Shown in pieces: positions 57,410-64,000 of a DNA stretch of 64,000 bases. The translations under genes were made by a program, and so were the position numbers. Position 1 is the stretch's first letter. The number at the start of each line of letters is the position of its first letter. The DNA is taken from positions 62,001 through 126,000 of the forward strand of contig JAGYXB010001017.1 in assembly GCA_022495005.1 (NCBI GenBank), written 5' to 3'. The DNA comes from Rhyacophila brunnea. Taxonomy: Eukaryota > Arthropoda > Insecta > Trichoptera > Rhyacophilidae. Below the pieces are notes generated by a model. It did not search any database. It saw only the letters and a list, made by a program, of their open reading frames with translations, and was not told where the DNA came from.

Positions 57410-58135
57410 AACCAAGGAATTTCCAGACGCTACATAAACATATTGAACAGTATATACAGTGATGCCACAGCTTGCGTGAAACTCCACAAACGTTCGTGTA
57501 AATTCCCCATTAACAAAGGTGTCCGCCAAGGTGATACCATTTCACCTAGACTATTCACCGCTATTCTTGAGGACTTATTTAGGAAACTTGATTGGGAGGA
57601 GAAAGGTGTTCCAATTAATGGGGAGCACCTCAATCACCTGCGCTTTGCAGATGATATTGTTATACTCTCACAAGACCCAAAAGAGCTGCAAGGTAGAATG
57701 CAAGAACTCGCGGATGTCAGTCAAACGGTCGGCCTAAAGATAAACGTCTCAAAGACAAAAGTGATAAGGAACTGTTTTTCGGACCCTGCTATTATCTCTA
57801 TTAATGGCACCCAACTCGAACAAGTCAGCAGCTACGTCTATCTAGGACAGCAGGTGTCCATAGATGGAAGCATGCACGATGAAATTGCTCGCAGAACAAA
57901 GCTGGTATGGAGTGCTTTCGGACGTCTGTAACGACGGACTGTAACCGGACGAATAGTATCTTCAAGAGTGACCTACCATTATGTCTTAAGCGTAGGGTCG
58001 CCCTAAAAGCCGCTGGATTGACGAACTGGTAAAGTTCGGCGGAAATACGTGGCAGCGAACGACACAGGACCGAGAGAGTTGGAAGAAGCTTGGGGAGGCC
58101 TTCATCTAGCAGTGGATTGACCACGGCCGATGATG
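57410..58135 (+). mobile_element. RTE-type LINE fragment with internal deletion
   Basis: 5'-truncated at GISRRYINILNSIYSDATA-like sequence. The plus strand then encodes reverse transcriptase motifs VRQGDTISPRLFTAILEDLF and LRFADDIVIL (the FADD active site), then VGLKINVSKTKV and YVYLGQQVSIDGSM. After about 57960 the frame breaks and jumps to the C-terminal GRPKSRWIDELVKFGG and ESWKKLGEAFI, so roughly 100 codons present in the 61315 copy are missing. It ends in GATGATGAT. Confidence 0.85.
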
Positions 58136-59398
58136 ATACATAGTTCATATCACAGAATAGATTAATAAATATCATTCCGATAGTCTATTCCCCAATACAT
58201 TACATTTTGAAGCAGGTTTTTGAATGTGTGAGTGTCCTACGAAAATGAACCAAACATTATAGACGTGCAATAGTGTGTGTTGCAACCTTCAATACACCAA
58301 TATTGAATGAGCGTCAATGCATACACCGAGAGCAGTTGTCAGTACTTGACGTGTGACATTCTTGACACGTCGTGTTTAATTTTATCTCATATTCTTCCAC
58401 AGTCGCGATCGGTTGCCTGTTACTCCACACCAGCACCGTCTTTAGATTAATAAAGCCTGAGCATATCTTATTGCACAAGCAACGAGCGGTCCACTGTTTA
58501 GCTGTCAAAATCAGATCCCAGATTGCTTGACATATTGATTCGCCCTTTCTCGTTTCAAATTGAATTATACAAAAATCTCAAATCAAAATATATTAACTAT
58601 CAGTGTTATTTATAAATAATATACATTCCTGTTATTCATCACCAGGTCAAAGTCAGACTAGTATTTCACACAAAAACCGTTGGTAATATCGATTTCCAAA
58701 AAATATGTAGCATTGATCTATGCATTACATTTGTAGAAGGTGTGTTGCTAGTGTATTATTTATCATGTAACTTATCTATTCAAATCAAACCATTCCCTGT
58801 GTGAACACGACAGACGCGTCAGTATGAGCACTCTATAGAACAATGACAGGTCATCCATAGACAACAACGAGAGGGGCGGAAAAAGTAGGACCAGTCGTTG
58901 TGAATGTATCGGCTTTCTATTTTAGTCGCCAATGTCCACACTCAGAGTTCCCTGATATAGTATATGCTTCATAACTTTGCACTCCAGCTCTAGGATGAAA
59001 ATGATTTAAAATATTCTAAAAATATTTTTTTTTACATGTATTGTTTGTCTATTTATTTATTGGTAAATAATATATTATATTAATACAAGTAAATATCATT
59101 TGATCTAATTTTATGCGAGGTAATTACGCAAAGAGGCTTATCAGTATAGTAAAGAGTGCAAAAAAGTGCAAAGTTATAAAACGTTTACTCTGGCAACCCT
59201 TCGATATGCAGTATTAACTAAATTAGCCGTACAATTTTAGAATATTAATGGAAGGGGTTGCATTATTTTATTCTGCTTTAGGGCGGCACTTTACCTAAAG
59301 ACGTCACTGTGTCTATGTGCTTGGTCAAACGGAATCTTTGATGGAATCTACTATTGTTATTGAATATATATACAATTATAGTTGATTACAGTGGCGCA
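58136..59398. other. stretch without recognised gene
   Basis: 58250-58520 is GC-richer; its words ACCAATATTGAATG.G also occur at 20550. Minus-strand 58314-58508 is open but not recognised. 59270-59312 (GGCGGCACTTTACCTAAAGA, CGTCACTG) is a right-end fragment of the 14020-type hAT family. Confidence 0.35.
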
Positions 59399-59690
59399 CC
59401 CAGGATTTATTATTGGGGGGGGGGGGCGAAGGAGGAGAATGGAAATTAGTCCCATAGGCTCTTTTTCTTCTTCATATAAATATTTTTACATAATTTCACA
59501 ATACACGGCGATATATTTGTACAGTTTCTCCTAGTTTTTATTAAATTGGAGGCATAGTGGCGGTAACCGTTGAGCGTGTCATCAGCGACTGGCGGATTGG
59601 AAGTGAACAGCGACCATGCTGGACATGTGTACCTAGTATGCTGAAACATTACTTAAATAATATCGGCTGTGCTACCCGCTTGGTCTAGAG

Positions 59691-60362
59691 CAGTGTTTCC
59701 CAAAGTGTGGTACGCATACCCCCTGGGGTACGGGAAGAGTTTGGTGGGGGTACGTGCTGCACCGGGTTATGGCTACGCCTGGTGCAACAAGCATTAATAC
59801 AACATCCATGCTAGAAGGTTTATCGCATGCGGAAGAAGAGCAATTGTTGGAATTATTAGCTTCAGACGGATTCTTGCAAAATAAATATAAGGAGTGTACT
59901 TAAACAGCATTTAGGTTGCAAATGCAACATGTATATCCAGTTTTAACAGAGAAATTCCTGAAATACATTGCCTTTTTCAACTTCATATCTATGTGAAGTT
60001 GCTTTTTCAGCATTTGTAGACATTGAGTCAAAAAAGGAACAGCCTTTGGGTGTGGAACCGCATCTCAGATTAAAATTAATAACCAGGGAACCAAATTATG
60101 ATGATCTGTCGTTTCAACATAGATAATTTCATCCTTCTCATGGTTTATAATGAATGTTATTTTTTATAATATAAATTTTATTTATATTTTTTTATGAATG
60201 AATTTTATTTTTCGTTTATTATTATTTTGTTTATGTACTACAAAAGGAATATATTTTGATTGTTATTAAAGTACTTATATGCATTTTTCTTTGACGAGGA
60301 GTACTCAGTGTTACGAAAATTATAGAAGGGGTACACAGATGTCGAAAGTTTGGGGAACACTG
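59691..60362 (+). mobile_element. hAT-2, 672 bp
   Basis: Ends CAGTGTTTCCCAAAGTGTGG and, inverted, CAGTGTTCCCCAAACTTTCG; perfect duplication GTCTAGAG (59683-59690, 60363-60370). Same length as the 34747 copy. Contains hAT transposase C-terminal words in broken frames. Confidence 0.88.
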
Positions 60363-60668
60363 GTCTAGAGAGCTACAATATTTATGCCGAATTCCACCGA
60401 AAAAAATGTTCTTTTGATTTACAACCACCACCGTAGTGGGTGTAGTCGTTCTTTTCGCCGAATGTTTATCGCAGATTTTTGGTTTTTTAATATTGAGGTT
60501 TCAACATATTAATTGAAAATGGACAAAAAAAGTATTATTGCTTTTAAATTATACACAACCTACTCAATACAACACAGCCTAATATCTCGTTTATCGGTCT
60601 TTTGTCTATTGCACTTGGTGTACCTACACTATGGCCCCCACATCCTGAAACGGGCCCTCAGGCTAGGG

Positions 60669-63335
60669 CAGTGGTCGGCAAACTGCGGCTGTAAAGCCCC
60701 TTGAGCGCGTCTCTGCCACAGATGCTCTCTGCCATATTTGATATGGCTACAAAGAAGAAGCAAAGAAAATGGAAGAGGATAACCGTAAATGTAATGTTGA
60801 ATAGACCGAGACTTCGCGTTTATTCAAAACTTAAATGGCTTACCGACCTTTATTTATGTGTCGGGAAAAATTAGCGCATTCAAATTTAGAGAGATACTAC
60901 AACTAAAAACTCGTAATTTTGCGCTAAATATTCTGTCGATGATGCAAGGAAGAAAGCAGCTGAGGAGAAGAGTCAAGAAAAATAAAGTTCTGTATTTAAT
61001 TAGGTACTGAATAAAATCTTTCAACAATGTTAATATTGCAAGTTTTGTGGATTAGTAAAAAGATTTCCAAGAGAGGAAATCAAGAGTAAATTGAGAAATC
61101 GATTTATTGATGAGAACCTGGAATCGTGCTTAAAATTAAATCAACAACATACGAACCTGACTTACCCAAACTTTACAAGGAGATGCAAGGCCATTATTGA
61201 CATTGAGTTTGTCAGTCATTGTCATGATTCAATTTTATGGATACCTGACTTACAATTTAATTTTATTAATAAATAAGATCATTATTACGTATGATATTCA
61301 GTTTTATTCAGTGTCATCATCATCATCATCAGCCTGAATCTATCCACTGCTGGATGAAGGCCTCTTCAAGTTGCTTCCACTTCTCTCGGTCCTGTGCATT
61401 GCGTTGCCACGTACTTCCACAGAACTTTATCATTTCATAGATCCAACGGCCTTTAGGTCTACCTTGTGGACGTTTTGTACTTCTTGGATACCACTGGTTG
61501 ACTAGATTTGTCTAACGATTGTCTCTTCTTCGAGCCATGTGTCCAGCCCATCTCCATTTAAGGCTTTTAATAAACTCTATTACATCTCAACCCTTGTCTG
61601 CTTCCTTATCCACTCATTCCTCTTCTTGTCATTTCGCGTTATGCCCAGCATGCACCTCTCCATACCACGTTGTGCTACTCTAAGTTTCTGGATCTCTCTT
61701 TTACTTAGGGTCCATGTTTCACACGCATATGTCATCACGGGAAGTACACACTGGTTGAACACTTTGCGCTTTAGGCACAGTGGAAGGTCACTTTTGAAGA
61801 TATTATTCAGGCGGCCAAAAGCACTCCAGCCTAGCTTTACTCTGCGAACAATTTCATCAAATATACATCCATCTATAGATACTTGTTGTCCCAGATAGAT
61901 GTAGCTTTTCACCTGTTCGAGCTGAGTACCATTGATGAGGATCTCTTTTTGGCCCGCAAAGCAGTTGAACATGACTTTCGTCTTTGTTATATTTATTTTC
62001 AAACCTACTTTGTTGCTTACTTCAGCGAGTTCCTGCATTCTGCTTTGGAGGTCTTCTGAATCTCGTTAGAAAATTACTATGTCATCGGCAAAGCGCAGAT
62101 GACTCAGGTATTCTCCATTTAAGGGGATCCCTTTGTCATTCCAGTCAAGTTGCCTGAATAAGTCTTCAAGGGTAGCTGTAAATAGTTTAGGTGAGATTGT
62201 ATCACCTTGTCGGACTCCTTTGCTGATAGGAAATCTGCGCGATGGTTTATGGAGATTTACAGATGCTGTTGCGCTACTGTATATATTATTGAAAATATTT
62301 ATATAGCGTCCAGGAATTCCTTGTTTTCTGAGTGCGTCGAGTATTGAACATTTCTTTATCGAATCAAACGCCTTCTCATAGTCTATAAAACCCATGCATA
62401 GTGGCAGTTTGTATTCCTGGTACTGCTCTATGATTTCTCTGACGACTTGGATATGGTCCATAGTGCTGTATCCTCCTCTAAATCCGGCTTGTTCTCTCGG
62501 TTGGTTCTCGTCCAGTACATTTTGCAGACGGTTTGAGAGATTTTTTGTGAACGTCTTGTAGAGAATAGGGAGTAGACTTATTGGACGATAATTTGCTAGG
62601 TCTTCTCTGTCACCTTTTTTGTTAAGAATGACAATGCTGGCATTTTTCCATACCTCTGGGACATCCTCTTTGCATATGCAGGCTGTGAACAATTGTGCAA
62701 GTACTTCATTTGCATCCTTTCCTGCTTTTTTGAGGATATCTATCGTTAAACCGTCTTCCCCGGGGGCTTTCCCACTTTTCATGTAATTTAAAGCATGGGT
62801 TACTTTCCAGGATGTAATTTCGGGAGTATGGTCTTCCGAATTTCCATTTCTCTGAAGCACAAAACGATATGGAGTTTTCATCACTTTGCAAAACCCTCCG
62901 AAGGAAGATTAGAGAAGACCTTCGTAAATTCAATGTAAACCTCATACAAGCAATTGTGAAAGCAGGCAGAAGTTTAAACAAAAACAAGCAATGCTTGTCG
63001 ATAGGAAAACGTCAAATCACAGCACTAAAAGCAAAAGATGGTTCTATCGTCAGAAACTGGGAACACTTGTTAAGCCGAGTTGAAGAGTTCTACAGCGATC
63101 TCTACAGTGATGACACTGACAATACGACTATAGACTTAGATCTTATTCAGTGTACCTACCTATAATTTAATCAGGACTTAAAACTTTAACTAAAGTTTAT
63201 TAAGTAAATTAGCAGTGTAACTACTTACTACCTACGCATATAATTTCAGTTTAAGAAATTTGGCTCTCAAAAGAAATCTCAATCGTTCTACTGTTGATAT
63301 TTGGCTCTATTGACTAATGAGTTTGCTGACCACTG
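60669..63335 (+). mobile_element. hAT-1 interrupted by an RTE LINE
   Basis: Ends CAGTGGTCGGCAAACTGCGG and, inverted, CAGTGGTCAGCAAACTC; duplication GGCTAGGG (60661-60668, 63336-63343). 61060-61200 encodes VKRFPREEIKSKLRNRFIDE, then ENLESCLKLNQQ, the hAT C-terminal remnant. The LINE occupies 61315-63142. Confidence 0.88.
61315..63142 (-). mobile_element. RTE-type LINE, 5'-truncated, 5' end inverted, 11-bp TSD
   Basis: Flanked by TTATTCAGTGT (61304-61314 and 63143-63153). The minus strand from about 62880 down to 61315 encodes the reverse transcriptase: GKAPGEDGLTIDIL, NYRPISLLPILYKTF, GFIDYEKAFDS, VRQGDTISPKLF, LRFADDIVIF, then one in-frame TAA at 62063-62065 and SIDGCIFDEIVRRVKLGW, VLPVMTYACETWTL. 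The C-terminal QGRPKGRWIYE and a (TGA)n tail follow. The segment 62870-63142 is in the opposite orientation and encodes the upstream linker, RRKIREDLRKFNVNL and RVEEFYSDLYSDD. The endonuclease domain is missing. The copy is dead but little decayed. Confidence 0.9.
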
Positions 63336-64000
63336 GGCTAGGGTATTTGACGGGCCCCCTATCCACCGCTTAGATTAAAGACAGTGTGAAACACTACATT
63401 AACGTTTTTTAAATTGCGTTTTACTTCAAATTGAGGGTACTTATACAGTGAATTATTGGCGATTTTCATTACATCTACTTTAATAATGGAGCTGTCGAGT
63501 ATCGACACATAATAATCTGAAAATATATTCGACAATTATATAATTTAAAATGTTCATAGTCATGAAGTGTAATAGCGCCGCAGGCGACTTTTTTTACTAT
63601 TAAAGATAATTTATGATGTATGTTTATCTCACTTATCTGGTCAACCTGACACGCCGGCCCCCCACAGCCCGGGCCCCCAGGCTAGAGCCCTGTCAACCCT
63701 CCCCAGCCATCACCTATACCACTCCAGAATTCGGGTGGACACCGAGAATTTCATTAGGGAACGGGTTTCTAAAAAAACCTGACATCAGTGTTTGGAAATT
63801 TTTGTGTTAGAAATTAAAACTAAAATTGAAATTAAACTAAGAAATTTTACTAAAAAGGGTGCTGGAGAATTACAAATCATTTTTTGCCGTGTTGTTTGTC
63901 TAAGCCCAAGATATTGTTTATTGGCTTTCTATTTCAATGTGTAAAATCATTCTGATGATTTTCATATTTTGGGGGGGCAAGGCCCCCTGCCCCCCCCTGC

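Larger units (their letters stand above)
59399..64000. mobile_element. second composite hAT nest, inverted relative to 32711-35715, runs off window
   Basis: Starts CAGTGGCGCACCCAGGATTT and is still inside the element at 64000 (GGGGGGCAAGGCCCCCTGCC, close to the other end). It contains hAT-2 (59691-60362) and hAT-1 (60669-63335) at the same sites as the other copy, in mirror order. The left flank is GTTGATTA, different from TTACCAAC, so the two loci are separate insertions. hAT-1 here is further split by a LINE. Confidence 0.85.

Noticed and set aside
62869..63165. 98-codon plus-strand frame as an independent gene
   Set aside because: It is the inverted 5' segment of the RTE LINE, encoding the linker before the reverse transcriptase.

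Overview
The window is AT-rich animal nuclear DNA. An insect is the best fit: the mitochondrial S21 protein resembles the fly protein, a single-domain Ly6 gene has the insect cysteine layout, and the repeats (mariner, pogo/Tigger, hAT, RTE and Jockey-like elements, tRNA-derived SINEs, many GTAGGTACCTACC-type runs) are typical of insect genomes. I cannot fix the order; a hemipteran is plausible but unproven. There are no operons, CRISPR arrays or prokaryotic features.

Host genes fill the first 29 kb. A Ly6/three-finger gene (-) has coding exons at 4548-4599, 2839-2978 and 1001-1138. TMEM177 (+) has four coding exons from 6380 to 13177 and makes 316 residues. MRPS21 (-) has two coding exons, 21166-21312 and 19288-19404, and makes 87 residues. 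The U1-70K snRNP gene (-, 23527-24678) and a CACHD1-like VWFA/Cache membrane protein gene (-, 25542-29282) each have one long uninterrupted coding exon. They serve unrelated housekeeping or membrane roles: cytochrome oxidase assembly, mitoribosome, spliceosome, and cell surface. A likely signal-peptide first exon with TATA box lies at 41354-41542 (+), but its downstream exons were not found.

From 29.3 kb to the end the DNA is mostly transposable elements, many nested with readable target-site duplications (TSDs). The main families are: a TTAA-flanked foldback element with about 680-bp arms (43894-45282, with solo arms at 11884 and 38002); a hAT element with CAGTGGCGCACCC ends that carries two other hAT elements and occurs twice in opposite orientation (32711-35715 and 59399 to the window end); an RTE-type LINE with a 5' inversion inside the second of these (61315-63142); a 114-bp tandem array (53226-54110); and an expanded tandem block in a microsatellite-tailed element (54616-56519).

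Elements also sit in the introns of Ly6, TMEM177 and MRPS21, so the small-exon genes are easy to miss. All family assignments come from reading motifs, ends and duplications by eye; no database search was run.
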